From positions 3,038,001-3,102,000 of the forward strand of contig NZ_CP044232.1 of NCBI RefSeq assembly GCF_008727775.1: 64,000 nt of DNA. Reading direction: 5' to 3'. Shown piece after piece: positions 24,382 through 33,376 of the stretch. The position numbers were made by a program, and so were the translations under genes. Origin of the DNA: Microbacterium lushaniae. Lineage in GTDB: Bacteria > Actinomycetota > Actinomycetes > Actinomycetales > Microbacteriaceae. The notes beneath the pieces were generated by a model that saw only the letters and a program-made list of their open reading frames with translations, was not told where the DNA came from and made no database searches. How positions within the stretch are numbered: the first letter of the stretch is position 1; the number at the start of each line of letters is the position of its first letter.

Positions 24382-26486
24382 CGGGCCGCCACCTCCTCGC
24401 GCACGGCCCCCGCATCCGTGCGGTGGTCGTCCGTCTTGGCGACCAGGGTCAGGACGTCGTAGGAGGCCACCAGCTCGTCGTCCTGGTTGCGGATGACCGC
24501 ATCCCAGCGGACTTCGCCGTAGTCGTCCGTCTCGCGGGGCGTGATCTGCTTGGCCGTGAGGACGACGCGGATCTCGTCACCGGGTGACACCGGCGTGACG
24601 AAACGCAGGTTCTCCAGGCCGTAGTTGGCGAGCACGGGACCGGGTTCGGGATCCACGAACAATCCCGCCGCCCACGACACCAGGAGGTAGCCGTGGGCCA
24701 CGCGCCCGGGGAAGAAGGGATTGGCCGCGGCGGAGGCCTCGTCCATGTGCGCGTAGAACGTGTCACCGGTGAAGCGGGCGAAGGTCTCGATGTCGTCCAG
24801 GGTCACGGTGCGCGAGGCCGACGCGACCTGGTCGCCGATCCGCAGTTCGCTCAGCGCCTTGCGGAAGGGGTGACGGCCACCGGCGGCGGATGCGGCGCCG
24901 GTGTGCCACACGCCCGTGAGCGCGGTCAGCGTCTCCGGCGACCCCTGCACCGCCGTGCGCTGCATGTGGTGCAGCACGGCGCGGATCCCGCCGAGCTCCT
25001 CCCCGCCGCCGGCCCGCCCCGGTCCGCCGTGGACGAGGTGCGGCACGGGCGACCCGTGGCCGGTGGAGGTGCGCGCGTTGTCCCGGTTGAGGAAGAGGAC
25101 GCGGCCGTTGTACGCACCGATCCGGCTCATGAGCTCCAGCGCCACGTCGTCGTCGTGGGTCGCGACGCTCGTGACGAGCGATCCGCCGCCGCGCGTGACG
25201 AGGTCGGCGGCCTCGGCCACCGTGCGGTAGGGAAGCACCGTGGCCACGGGCCCGAACGCCTCGATCTCGTGCGCGGCGGGGGTGGTTGCATCGGCGAAAC
25301 CGATGACCATCGGGGAGAGGAAGGCACCCTGATCCGCACGACCGACGGTGCCGTCGGCGCGCACGACCTCCGGCGCGTCCGTCGAACCCAGCAGCAGTTC
25401 TCCGCCGGCGTCGCGGAGCACCTCCACCTGACGGAGCACCTCGTCGCGCTGCGCGCGGGAGACCACGGGCCCCATCGTGACCGATTCGGCGTGCGGGTCG
25501 CCGACCACGACGCGCTCGTCGATCTTCGCCTTGAGCGCCCCGATGACGTCGGCCACCGCATCCGCCGGCACGATCGCGCGTCGGATCGCGGTGCACTTCT
25601 GACCCGCCTTGGTCGTCAACTCCACCATCAGCTGCTTGATGTACGCGTCGAACTCGGGCGTTCCCGCCGTGGCGTCGGGGCCCAGCACCGACGCGTTGAT
25701 GGAGTCGGTCTCACTCGTGAACCGCACGCGACCGGACTGCACGTTGTCGTGCCGGCGCAGCCGGTCGGCCGTGGAGGCGCTGCCGGTGAAGCCGACGATG
25801 TCGCCGAGTTCGAGGTGGTCCAGCAGGTCGGGCACGCTGCCGCTGACCAGCTGCAGCGACCCGGGCGGGAGGAGGCCGGTGTCGACGAGGATGCGCACCC
25901 ATGCCTCCGCGACGTATGCCGTGGGCGTCGCGGGCTTGATCACGGAGGGCATCCCGGCCAGGAACGCCGGCGCGAACTTCTCCAGCGCGCCCCACGTGGG
26001 GAAGTTGAAGGCGTTGATCTGCACCGCGGCGCCGGGAAGGCGCGTGTACACGTGGCGGCCGAGGAAGGAGCCGTCCTTCGACAGCGGTTCGACCGGGCCG
26101 TCGAGGTAGACCTGGGCGTTGGGCAGTTCGCGGCGCGCTTTGGAGGAATAGGTGAAGAGCACGCCGATGCCGCCGTCGATGTCGCTCAGGGAGTCCCGGA
26201 GGGTCGAACCGGAGTGGCGGGACAGCTCGTACAGCTCCTCCTTGCGCTCCCCCAGGGCCAGCGCGAACTGCTTGAGCAGCATCGCGCGCTGGTGGAAGGT
26301 CAGCGGGCCCAGGCTCGCCTGCCCCACCGTGCGTGCGTGGGCGAGCGCGGCGGCCAGGTCGGCGCCGCGCGCGCTCACGGACGCGACCGCCTCCCCCGTG
26401 GAGGCGTCGTGCACCGTCGTGGCGCCGGAGGCGTCGTCGGGTGTCCACCACGCGTCCTGCAGATAGCTGGGCAGGATCATGCTCAT
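24378..26486 (-). CDS. paaZ: bifunctional oxepin-CoA hydrolase / 3-oxo-5,6-dehydrosuberyl-CoA semialdehyde dehydrogenase
   Basis: Opens the seven-membered oxepin ring and oxidises the resulting aldehyde. At 702 residues it has both domains: an aldehyde dehydrogenase (1-520) with NAFNFPTWG, E259 in SETDSIN and nucleophile C298 in AGQKCTA, and a C-terminal MaoC-like R-hydratase (about 545-690) with FARFTGDTFYAHMDE and GRVAHGYLL. GGAG 6 nt before ATG fixes the start. Overlaps paaH and paaI by 4 nt each. Confidence 0.95.
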   Translation of the reverse strand: MSMILPSYLQDAWWTPDDASGATTVHDASTGEAVASVSARGADLAAALAHARTVGQASLGPLTFHQRAMLLKQFALALGERKEELYELSRHSGSTLRDSLSDIDGGIGVLFTYSSKARRELPNAQVYLDGPVEPLSKDGSFLGRHVYTRLPGAAVQINAFNFPTWGALEKFAPAFLAGMPSVIKPATPTAYVAEAWVRILVDTGLLPPGSLQLVSGSVPDLLDHLELGDIVGFTGSASTADRLRRHDNVQSGRVRFTSETDSINASVLGPDATAGTPEFDAYIKQLMVELTTKAGQKCTAIRRAIVPADAVADVIGALKAKIDERVVVGDPHAESVTMGPVVSRAQRDEVLRQVEVLRDAGGELLLGSTDAPEVVRADGTVGRADQGAFLSPMVIGFADATTPAAHEIEAFGPVATVLPYRTVAEAADLVTRGGGSLVTSVATHDDDVALELMSRIGAYNGRVLFLNRDNARTSTGHGSPVPHLVHGGPGRAGGGEELGGIRAVLHHMQRTAVQGSPETLTALTGVWHTGAASAAGGRHPFRKALSELRIGDQVASASRTVTLDDIETFARFTGDTFYAHMDEASAAANPFFPGRVAHGYLLVSWAAGLFVDPEPGPVLANYGLENLRFVTPVSPGDEIRVVLTAKQITPRETDDYGEVRWDAVIRNQDDELVASYDVLTLVAKTDDHRTDAGAVREEVAAR

Positions 26487-27343
26487 CGATCACTCCATTC
26501 GTAGAAGCCGCGGCCGCTCTTGCGGCCGAGATGTCCGTCGGCGACGAGGTCGCGCAGCAGCTGCGGCGGCGAGAACCGGTCGCCCAGGTGCGCGGAGAGC
26601 TCCTCGGCGATCCCCAGGCGCACGTCCAGGCCCACGAGGTCGGTCGTGCGCAGGGGACCGACCGGATGCCGGTAGCCGAGCTCCATCGCCGCGTCGATGT
26701 CGGCCGCCGAGGCCACGCCTTCCTCGAGCATCCGGATCGCCTCGAGCGCGAGGGCCACACCCAGGCGGCTGGAGGCGAAGCCGGGCGAATCGCGCACGAC
26801 GACGGCGCGCTTGCCGAGGGCGCCGACCCAGCCCACGGCGGCCGCGCCCACGTCGGGGTCGGTCGCGGCGCCGAGGACGACCTCGACGAGGTCGGACGCG
26901 GGGACGGGGTTGAAGAAGTGCAGACCGAGGAAGCGGTCCGGCCGCTCCAGCGACGCGGCGAGCCCGTCGATCGAGATCGACGACGTGTTGGAGGCGAGCA
27001 CCCCGTCGGGCGGCAGCGCCGACTCGGCCCGCCGCAGGGCGTCGAGCTTGAGCGCGCTGTCCTCCGGCACCGCCTCGACCACCAGCCCGGCATCGGTGAA
27101 GGCGTCGAGGTCGGTGCCGGAGAAGACCAGGGCGTCCATGTCGGCGAGACCGCGGGAAGTGGCGCCGCGCTCGACCGAACGGCGAAGGCTCTCGCGGATG
27201 CGCCGGGCCGCTGCATCCGCCGACGCCGCGTCGCGCTCGACCACGGCCACGTGCGCGCCGGCCAGCACGAACGCGTGGGCGATGCCCGCCCCCATGCGGC
27301 CTCCGCCGAGCACACCGACGTGCGAGGGGATCGGCGCGGTCAT
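26483..27343 (-). CDS. paaH: 3-hydroxyacyl-CoA dehydrogenase (3-hydroxyadipyl-CoA type)
   Basis: Oxidises 3-hydroxyadipyl-CoA with NAD. The 286-residue protein has the NAD motif GVLGGGRMGAGIAHAF (9-24), SNTSSISI, the catalytic HFFNPVPASDLVEVV segment, and a C-terminal domain with GYRHPVGPLRTTDLVGLD and GRKSGRGFYEW. It is the single-domain (no hydratase fusion) form. Start at ATG 27343 overlaps the paaF stop by 4 nt. Confidence 0.92.
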   Translation of the reverse strand: MTAPIPSHVGVLGGGRMGAGIAHAFVLAGAHVAVVERDAASADAAARRIRESLRRSVERGATSRGLADMDALVFSGTDLDAFTDAGLVVEAVPEDSALKLDALRRAESALPPDGVLASNTSSISIDGLAASLERPDRFLGLHFFNPVPASDLVEVVLGAATDPDVGAAAVGWVGALGKRAVVVRDSPGFASSRLGVALALEAIRMLEEGVASAADIDAAMELGYRHPVGPLRTTDLVGLDVRLGIAEELSAHLGDRFSPPQLLRDLVADGHLGRKSGRGFYEWSDR

Positions 27344-28077
27344 GTCCTGCTCCGTTCCAGGAACGCCGTCATCCGCCGCTCCTTCTCCGGGCTCTCGAAC
27401 AGCTCGGCCTGCAGGTCGAGTTCGATCGCGGGGTGGGCCTCGGGCGGTGCGAGGAGGGCGCGCTTGGTGTGACGCGTGGCGAGCGGGTCGTTCGCGGCGA
27501 TGCGGTCGGCGATCGCGTGCGCGGCCGGCAGGAGCGATCCGGCCGGGTGCACGGCGTTCAGCAGGCCCCACGAGTGCGCCTCTTCGGCGTCGAGGATGCG
27601 TCCGGTCAGCAGCAGCTCGGCCGCCCTGGCCTCCCCCACGATCTGCGGCAGCCGCCACGTCGCCCCCGCGGCGGCGAGGATGCCCAGCCCCGTCTCGGGG
27701 TTGCCGATGCGAGCGGCGGGGCTGCCGAGGCGGATGTCGGCGGCGTAGGCCAGCTCGGCACCCCCGCCCAGCGCGTAACCGTCGATCGCGGCGATCACCG
27801 GCATCGGCAGGTCGCGGATGCGGCGGAAGGCGAGCGTGTTGATGCCCGCGCGCGCATCCTCGGCGCGCCGCGCGCGGAGCTGGGCGATGTCGGCCCCCGA
27901 GGCGAAGACGCCGCCCGCGCCGGTGAGGATGAGCACGCGGGGTGCGGCTTCGAGTTCGGCGCACAGGACGTGCACCTGGTCGATCATCGCCTGGTCGATC
28001 GCGTTGCGGACGTGCGGGCGGTTCAGCGTCGCCACGACGCGGTCGTCGTGCCGCTCGATGAGGAGGGGGTCAGCCAT
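27340..28077 (-). CDS. paaF: enoyl-CoA hydratase (2,3-dehydroadipyl-CoA type)
   Basis: A 245-residue crotonase-family hydratase. Oxyanion loops GAGGVFASGADIAQL and AIDGYALGGGAELAYAADI are present, as is GNPETGLGILAAAGATWRLP, where the Glu fits one of the two catalytic glutamates of hydratases. This separates it from the PaaG-like paralogue at 18.0 kb. It overlaps paaJ by 8 nt and paaH by 4 nt. Confidence 0.87.
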   Translation of the reverse strand: MADPLLIERHDDRVVATLNRPHVRNAIDQAMIDQVHVLCAELEAAPRVLILTGAGGVFASGADIAQLRARRAEDARAGINTLAFRRIRDLPMPVIAAIDGYALGGGAELAYAADIRLGSPAARIGNPETGLGILAAAGATWRLPQIVGEARAAELLLTGRILDAEEAHSWGLLNAVHPAGSLLPAAHAIADRIAANDPLATRHTKRALLAPPEAHPAIELDLQAELFESPEKERRMTAFLERSRT

Positions 28078-29260
28078 CGATGCGCTCCAGGATCATCGCG
28101 GCGCCCTGCCCGACGCCCACGCACATCGTGGCGAGCCCGCGACGACCACCCTCCCGCTCGAGGCGCCCGAGCAGCGTGACGACGAGACGGCATCCACTGG
28201 AGCCCAGGGGATGACCGAGTGCGATCGCCCCGCCGTCGGCGTTGACGATGTCGGGATCCAGGCCCAGGCGGCGGATCGAGGCGAGCGACTGCGTGGCGAA
28301 CGCTTCGTTGAGTTCGACGGCATCCAGATCCGCGACGGTCAGCCCGGCCTTCGCCATCGCCTTCTCGGTGGCTGGGACCGGGCCGAGGCCCATGATCTCC
28401 GGCGCGAGGGCGGCGGATGCCGCGGAGACGATGCGCGCGCGCGGCGTGAGCCCGTGGCGCTCCACGGCCTCGGCGCTCGCGACGACGATGGCGGAGGCGC
28501 CGTCGTTGAGCGAGCTGGAGTTGCCGGCGGTCACCACGGTGCCGCCGCCGACCACGGGCCGGAGCCCGGCGAGGACCTCGAGCGTCGTGTCGCGGCGCGG
28601 CCCTTCGTCCTGGGCGACGGGCCCGCGCCGGGTGGGGACCGGAACGATCTCGTCCACGAAGCGCCCGGCGTCGATCGCGGCGACGGCGCGCTGATGACTG
28701 CGCAGGGCGAAGGCATCGGCATCCTCGCGCGTGATCCCGTCGCGGCGGGCGACCTCCTCGGCCGTCTCGGGCATCGAGTACGTGGCCTTGTCCCGCGCCA
28801 CGAGTGCGGGGTTGGGGAACCGCCAGCCGATCGACGTGTCGTACGCCTCGCCGGGCTTGCCCCACGCGCGATCGGGCTTGGCCTGCACCCACGGCGCCCG
28901 CGTCATCGACTCCACCCCGCCGGCGACGATCAGGTCGGCGTCGCCGGAGCGGACGGCCTGCGCGGCGAGCGCGATGGCCGACATCCCCGATGCGCACAGC
29001 CGGTTGACAGTGAGCGCGGGAACGGTATCGGGGAGCCCCGCGAGGAGCACCGCCATCCGGGCGACGTTGCGGTTGTCCTCCCCGGCCTGGTTCGCGGCGC
29101 CGAAGTACACCTCGTCGATGCCCCCGCGGGGCACCTTCGCACGCGTGACGGCTTCTGCCAGGACGAGCGCGGCGAGATCATCCGGCCGCACGGAGGCGAG
29201 CGCTCCGCCGTAGCGTCCGACCGCCGTGCGCACACCGCCGACGAGGAAAGCCTCGGACAT
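28070..29260 (-). CDS. paaJ: 3-oxoadipyl-CoA / 3-oxo-5,6-dehydrosuberyl-CoA thiolase
   Basis: Carries out the two thiolytic steps of phenylacetate degradation. At 396 residues it shows GAANQAGEDNRNVARMA, nucleophile C89 in VNRLCASGMSA, GGVESMTRAPWV, NEAFATQS, GHPLGSSG and CVGVGQG. I start at ATG 29260 (AGAGG 6 nt upstream) rather than the ATG 6 nt earlier, which has no spacing from the ribosome-binding site. First gene of the long minus-strand paa operon, with operator site 2 just upstream. Confidence 0.9.
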   Translation of the reverse strand: MSEAFLVGGVRTAVGRYGGALASVRPDDLAALVLAEAVTRAKVPRGGIDEVYFGAANQAGEDNRNVARMAVLLAGLPDTVPALTVNRLCASGMSAIALAAQAVRSGDADLIVAGGVESMTRAPWVQAKPDRAWGKPGEAYDTSIGWRFPNPALVARDKATYSMPETAEEVARRDGITREDADAFALRSHQRAVAAIDAGRFVDEIVPVPTRRGPVAQDEGPRRDTTLEVLAGLRPVVGGGTVVTAGNSSSLNDGASAIVVASAEAVERHGLTPRARIVSAASAALAPEIMGLGPVPATEKAMAKAGLTVADLDAVELNEAFATQSLASIRRLGLDPDIVNADGGAIALGHPLGSSGCRLVVTLLGRLEREGGRRGLATMCVGVGQGAAMILERIDG

Positions 29261-29295
29261 CGTCATCCTCTCGTGCACCGTCGCAGGATCCACGC

Positions 29296-29316
29296 CTTTG
29301 CAGACCGATCGTTCAG
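29296..29316. promoter_or_regulatory. paa operator site 2, in the paaJ / thioesterase divergent gap
   Basis: The 21-bp motif (CTTTGCAGAC then CGATCG then TTCAG) lies 36 nt before the paaJ start and 57 nt before the divergent thioesterase start. It differs from site 1 at only two positions. One site could control both directions. Confidence 0.75.
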
Positions 29317-29372
29317 TAATAGTGTCAGAGGTCAGCCGGCTCGGCAAGGCGCCGAGGCGGAGAGAGGCAGCG

Positions 29373-29771
29373 ATGAGCGACGCACCCTGGCGGATCACCC
29401 CGGGCGATCTCGACGTCAAGCTCGGCATCGACGTGCTCGAGCAGTCGCCCGAGCGCGTGGTGGCGACCATGCCGGTGGCGGGCAACACCCAGTCGCTCGG
29501 GCGCCTGCACGGCGGCGCCACCGCAGCTCTGGCCGAGGCCATCGGATCGTGGGCCGCGATGATCCACGCCAGCACGCTGGGCAAGGTGTGCGTGGGCGTG
29601 GACCTGAACATCACGCACCACCGCGGAGCCCGCGCGGGCGTCATCACCGGAACCGCGACGGCGCTTCACCGCGGCCGGCGAATGGCCACGTACGACATCC
29701 GGGTCACCGGGGAGGGTGGCGCACTCCTGGCCACCGCCCGGATCAGCAACCTCCTCGTCGACCGCGACTGA
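29373..29771 (+). CDS. PaaI-family hot-dog thioesterase (second copy)
   Basis: A 132-residue acyl-CoA thioesterase. LGRLHGGATAALAEAIGSWA carries the hot-dog active-site His-Gly-Gly and the helix with catalytic Glu (AEAIG) rather than the Asp of the first PaaI; it is thus closer to the ComA2/MenI/EntH type. GGAGAGAGG precedes the ATG. It is divergent from paaJ and shares operator site 2, which ties it to phenylacetate use. Confidence 0.85.
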   Translation: MSDAPWRITPGDLDVKLGIDVLEQSPERVVATMPVAGNTQSLGRLHGGATAALAEAIGSWAAMIHASTLGKVCVGVDLNITHHRGARAGVITGTATALHRGRRMATYDIRVTGEGGALLATARISNLLVDRD

Positions 29772-29838
29772 CCGGCCGCCGCGGGTGCGCCGGCGCAAGA
29801 GACACTTCCCGCCCGCTGGTCGCGTGCGCTACCTTGTG

Positions 29839-29859
29839 CTTTACTCACCGATCGGTCAG
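29839..29859. promoter_or_regulatory. paa operator site 3, upstream of the MFS carrier
   Basis: The third copy of the 21-bp motif (CTTTACTC then ACCGATCGGT then CAG), here with the 10-bp palindrome ACCGATCGGT, 43 nt before the start of the MFS gene. Sixteen of 21 positions are invariant across the three sites. Confidence 0.75.
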
Positions 29860-29901
29860 GAATCCCGCTGCGCCGATCCCCACCCGAACAATGGAGTTCT
29901 C

Positions 29902-31221
29902 ATGGCGTCATCGACGCAAGCCCGCACGCCCTCGGCTGCGGTCACCCGCGAGGAGCGCAAGGTCCTGGCGGGCACCCTCGTCGGCACATCGATCGAGTGG
30001 TACGACTTCTTCATCTACGCGCAGGCGGCCGGGCTCGTGCTCGCACCGCTGTTCCTCGCGCCGCTGGCGGCCTCCAATGCGGGGCTGGCGCAGGTGCTCT
30101 CGTTCGCCACGATCGGAATCTCCTTCCTCTTCCGGCCCCTGGGCGCCGTCGTCGCCGGGCACCTGGGCGACCGCCTCGGTCGCAAGAAGATGCTCGTGCT
30201 CACGCTCATCATGATGGGCGCCTCGACCGCGCTGATCGGCGTGCTGCCCACGTACGCCGCGGCCGGCATCATCGCGCCGATCCTGCTCATCCTGCTCCGC
30301 ATCCTGCAGGGCTTCTCCGCCGGTGGCGAGTGGGGCGGTGCGGCCCTGCTGTCGGTCGAGCACGCCCCCGCCGGCCGGCGCGGGTTCTTCGGCGCCTTCC
30401 CGCAGATCGGCGTGCCCATCGGCATGATCCTCGCCACCGCCACCCTGTGGATCCTGACCTCGGTGATGTCGGCGGAGGCGTTCCTGGAGTGGGGCTGGCG
30501 CATCCCGTTCCTGCTGTCGATCGTGCTGATCGTCATCGGCTACATCATCCGCCGCGCGGTCGAGGAGAGCCCCGTGTTCGAAGACCTCATGCGTCGCCGC
30601 AAGGAGTCCTCCGCACCGCTGGGGCAGCTGTTCCGCAAGAACTGGCGCCAGGTCGCCCTCACGGCCGTGGTCTTCATCGGCAACAACGCCGCGGGCTACC
30701 TGCTCATCGCCTTCTTCGCGACGTACGCCGTCGCGGTGCTGGGCATGGACCGCCCCACGGTGCTGCTGGCGACCACGCTCGCCTCCTTCGGCTGGCTCGG
30801 GTTCACGCTGTGGGGTGGGCGCGTGTCCGATCGCCTCGGCCGCATCCGCACGTTCCAGATCGGCTACCTCGTGCTCGCGCTGTGGGCGATTCCGATGTGG
30901 TTCCTGATCGACACCGCGAACATCCTCTGGTACTTCGTCGCGCTGTTCGTGATGACGTTCGGTCTCGGCCTGTCCTACGGCCCGCAGGCGGCCCTGTACG
31001 CCGAGATGTTCCCGGCCAACGTCCGCTACTCCGGCGTTTCGATCGGCTACGCCCTGGGCGCGATCCTCGGCGGGGCGTTCGCGCCGATGATCGCCGAGGC
31101 GCTGTTCGGAGCCACCGGGATGTCGTGGACGATCGGCGCCTACATCGCCCTGGCCGCCGTCATCTCGCTCGTCGGGGTGTCCCTCATCAAGGAGCCGAAG
31201 AACGTCGATCTGCACGCCTGA
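29902..31221 (+). CDS. MFS metabolite:H+ symporter, likely phenylacetate uptake
   Basis: A 439-residue 12-helix permease of the MHS family: GTSIEWYDFFIYAQAAGLV in helix 1, the GHLGDRLGRKKMLVL loop, FSAGGEWGGAALL in helix 4, and a long mid-protein loop (PVFEDLMRRRKESSAPLGQLF). GGAG 8 nt before the ATG fixes the start. It carries the paa operator and sits between the paa thioesterase and a TetR gene, so aromatic-acid (probably phenylacetate) import is inferred. It converges on the TetR gene with a 3-nt gap. Confidence 0.87.
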   Translation: MASSTQARTPSAAVTREERKVLAGTLVGTSIEWYDFFIYAQAAGLVLAPLFLAPLAASNAGLAQVLSFATIGISFLFRPLGAVVAGHLGDRLGRKKMLVLTLIMMGASTALIGVLPTYAAAGIIAPILLILLRILQGFSAGGEWGGAALLSVEHAPAGRRGFFGAFPQIGVPIGMILATATLWILTSVMSAEAFLEWGWRIPFLLSIVLIVIGYIIRRAVEESPVFEDLMRRRKESSAPLGQLFRKNWRQVALTAVVFIGNNAAGYLLIAFFATYAVAVLGMDRPTVLLATTLASFGWLGFTLWGGRVSDRLGRIRTFQIGYLVLALWAIPMWFLIDTANILWYFVALFVMTFGLGLSYGPQAALYAEMFPANVRYSGVSIGYALGAILGGAFAPMIAEALFGATGMSWTIGAYIALAAVISLVGVSLIKEPKNVDLHA

Positions 31222-31224
31222 GCG

Positions 31225-31845
31225 TCAGTCGTGCGACTGCAGACCGTCCAGCGCGATGGTCATGATGTCGTGACCGAGGCGGTCGCCATCGACCGAGCCC
31301 CCGGGGCGGTACCACTCCACGACGGAGTTGATCATGCCGAAGATGAGGCGGGCGACCACGGCCGCGTCGACATCCGTGCGCACATCGCCCTCGCGCTGGG
31401 CCTCCGCGACCAGGCGGGTCACCCGGTGGTCGAACAGGCGCCGGCGCTCCAGGGCGCTCTGCTCGACGGGACTGTTGCCCCGCACGCGCAGCAGCAGGGT
31501 CACCGACGGCAGCTGGGCCACCAGCACGTCGGTGGCGCTGCGGATGACATGCCGGAGGCGATCGGATGCCGGCCCCTCCTGCGCACGCGGGTCATCGAGC
31601 ACCGCCTCCAGGCTGCTGAGGGCCTGGTCCAGCGCGACGGCGAGGAGCTCTTCCTTCGACGCGAAGTGGTGGTAGAGCGCGGATTTCGTCAGCCCCAGCC
31701 GCTGGGCGAGGTCGGCGACGGAGGTGGCGTCGTAACCCTGCTCGTTGAACAGCTGCACGGCGATCTCGAGCACCCGGTCACGGTCGTATCCGGGCCGACC
31801 TCGCCGCGCCGGCACCGTCACGGGCGCGTCTGTGTCGGAGGTCAT
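31225..31845 (-). CDS. TetR-family regulator, likely the paa repressor (PaaR-like)
   Basis: A 206-residue TetR protein. The helix-turn-helix (about 18-65) reads DRVLEIAVQLFNEQGYDATSV and LAQRLGLTKSALYHHFASKEEL; a helical ligand domain follows. Its location at the end of the paa region and the shared TetR-like palindromes at three paa promoters suggest it is the phenylacetyl-CoA-responsive repressor known in other bacteria as PaaR. No copy of the motif lies before its own start, so it may not be autoregulated. The MarR gene at 17.5 kb is the competing candidate. Confidence 0.82.
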   Translation of the reverse strand: MTSDTDAPVTVPARRGRPGYDRDRVLEIAVQLFNEQGYDATSVADLAQRLGLTKSALYHHFASKEELLAVALDQALSSLEAVLDDPRAQEGPASDRLRHVIRSATDVLVAQLPSVTLLLRVRGNSPVEQSALERRRLFDHRVTRLVAEAQREGDVRTDVDAAVVARLIFGMINSVVEWYRPGGSVDGDRLGHDIMTIALDGLQSHD

Positions 31846-31882
31846 GCCGACAAGTCTCGCACTCCGGGCCGCCGGCTCGGCG

Positions 31883-32761
31883 TCACGCCCGGCCGCGCAC
31901 GGAGGTGCGGATCGAGTACAGGCTCGTGGTCGCCGTGAGGTAGAGGACGTTGCGCTGACGCCCGCCGAACTCCAGGTTCGACACCGGCTCGGGGACGGCC
32001 AGCTTCCACATCTCCACACCAGCGTCGTCGAAGCAGCTCACCCCCTCGGAGGTCGCCGCCCAGATGCGCCCGTGGATGTCGACGCGGATGCCGTCGAAGC
32101 CGAAGCTGCCCGCCACGACGGTGCGGCGCGACGACACCCCCGCCTCATCGACCGAGAAGGCGTCGATGCTGCCCTGGTCGCTGTCGACGACGTACAGGGT
32201 GGATTCGTCGGGCGAGAACGCCAGCCCGTTGGGCTGCGTGAAGTCGCCGCAGGCGAGCTCGGGTTCGCTCATCCCCTCCGACCAGCGGTACAGACCGCGC
32301 ACGTCGAGCTCGGGTTCTGCGGCGTGACCCTCGTACTCGTTGAGGCCGTACGTGGGGTCGGTGAACCAGATGACGCCGGCGGAACTGGCGATGACGTCGT
32401 TGGGGCTGTTGAGCCTGCGCCCGCCGATGTGCGAGGCGATCACGCTCTCGCGTCCGTCGTGCTCGCGGCGCACCACCGCGCGCTGGCCCTGCAGGCACGT
32501 GATGAGCCGGCCGATCGAGTCGTGCGTGCGACCGTTGGCGAAGCGCGACGGCTGGTCGAACACCGACACGTCGCCGGTCATCTCGTCCAGCCGCAGCGTC
32601 CGGTCGTTGGGGATGTCACTGAAGAGCAGGTATCTGCCCTGCACCGAGTGTGACGGCCCCTCGAGCCACTTTCCGTCGGAGAAGTGCACCGTCAGGGTCG
32701 AGTCGGTCTTCGTCGCGGCCATCCGCTCGTCCACGACCGTGATCTCCGCCGGAATCGGCAT
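31883..32761 (-). CDS. SMP-30/gluconolactonase-family protein
   Basis: A 292-residue six-bladed beta-propeller lactonase or senescence-marker-30 protein. Metal-site residues of the family are visible: WLEGPSH (Glu ligand), SPNDVIASSAGVIWFTDPTYGL (Asn ligand), TQPNGLAFSPDESTLYVVDS (Asn and Asp) and GFDGIRVDIHGRIW. GGGAGGG precedes the ATG. Likely hydrolyses a sugar or other lactone. It stands alone; a link to gntK (gluconate kinase) at 7.9 kb is possible but distant. Confidence 0.85.
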   Translation of the reverse strand: MPIPAEITVVDERMAATKTDSTLTVHFSDGKWLEGPSHSVQGRYLLFSDIPNDRTLRLDEMTGDVSVFDQPSRFANGRTHDSIGRLITCLQGQRAVVRREHDGRESVIASHIGGRRLNSPNDVIASSAGVIWFTDPTYGLNEYEGHAAEPELDVRGLYRWSEGMSEPELACGDFTQPNGLAFSPDESTLYVVDSDQGSIDAFSVDEAGVSSRRTVVAGSFGFDGIRVDIHGRIWAATSEGVSCFDDAGVEMWKLAVPEPVSNLEFGGRQRNVLYLTATTSLYSIRTSVRGRA

Positions 32762-32860
32762 GCGAACCCTCCCACCTCCGGTAGCCGCCAGTGAGCGCTG
32801 CCGTGAGCTTAGCCGAGGGGGCTCGGCGCTCCGCGGGGCCGGTCGGCGGACGAGCCACCG

Positions 32861-33310
32861 TCACGCTATGGAGAAGGCCGGCGAGCGCATCCCGCGCACC
32901 GCGGCTCCGATCCGCTCCACCCACGTGGCCGGAAGGAGCGATCCGGCAAATGCGAAGGCCCGGACGTTGCCGGCGGCCAGTCGTGCCGCGAGCCGGCGAA
33001 GGGCGCCCGGGCTCAGGGCCGGTGAGCGGACGTAACGGATCGCCGTGCGCGTCCCGGCCTGCTCGAGCCGGGTGACGGCGCCGAAGTGGCGTCCGTCCGG
33101 CGAGGAGTCGATGACGACGATCTCGTGCGGCGACACGGTCTGATTGAGCACCGCGGGGAGGCGCACCTCGAGATCGACGTCGCATTCACCCGCCGGAACG
33201 ATGACGGAAACCGCGGCGGTCTCGGTGGCGTCGAGGTCTCGCCACGTCACCCAGTCGGTCGACGCGGAGCGTGCAGGAGAGGGGGTGCGGATGTCGGATG
33301 TGTCGGCCAT
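32861..33310 (-). CDS. truncated family-2 glycosyltransferase-like protein
   Basis: A 149-residue protein resembling the first half of a GT-A fold: AAVSVIVPAGECDVDLEVRLPAVLNQTV then HEIVVIDSSPDG matches the VSVIVP...QT....EIIVVD core of family 2. The DxD metal motif and acceptor half are missing, and the stop is at residue 150. No clear ribosome-binding site. It is divergent from the intact GT2 gene at 33441 across 130 bp. It may be a degenerate copy or a small regulatory relative. Confidence 0.55.
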   Translation of the reverse strand: MADTSDIRTPSPARSASTDWVTWRDLDATETAAVSVIVPAGECDVDLEVRLPAVLNQTVSPHEIVVIDSSPDGRHFGAVTRLEQAGTRTAIRYVRSPALSPGALRRLAARLAAGNVRAFAFAGSLLPATWVERIGAAVRGMRSPAFSIA

Positions 33311-33376
33311 GTGATGACTGTCGCAGGCGCGGGCGTCGCGCGGATCCTCCGGGAGAAGGAATCGCGTGGTACTCGG

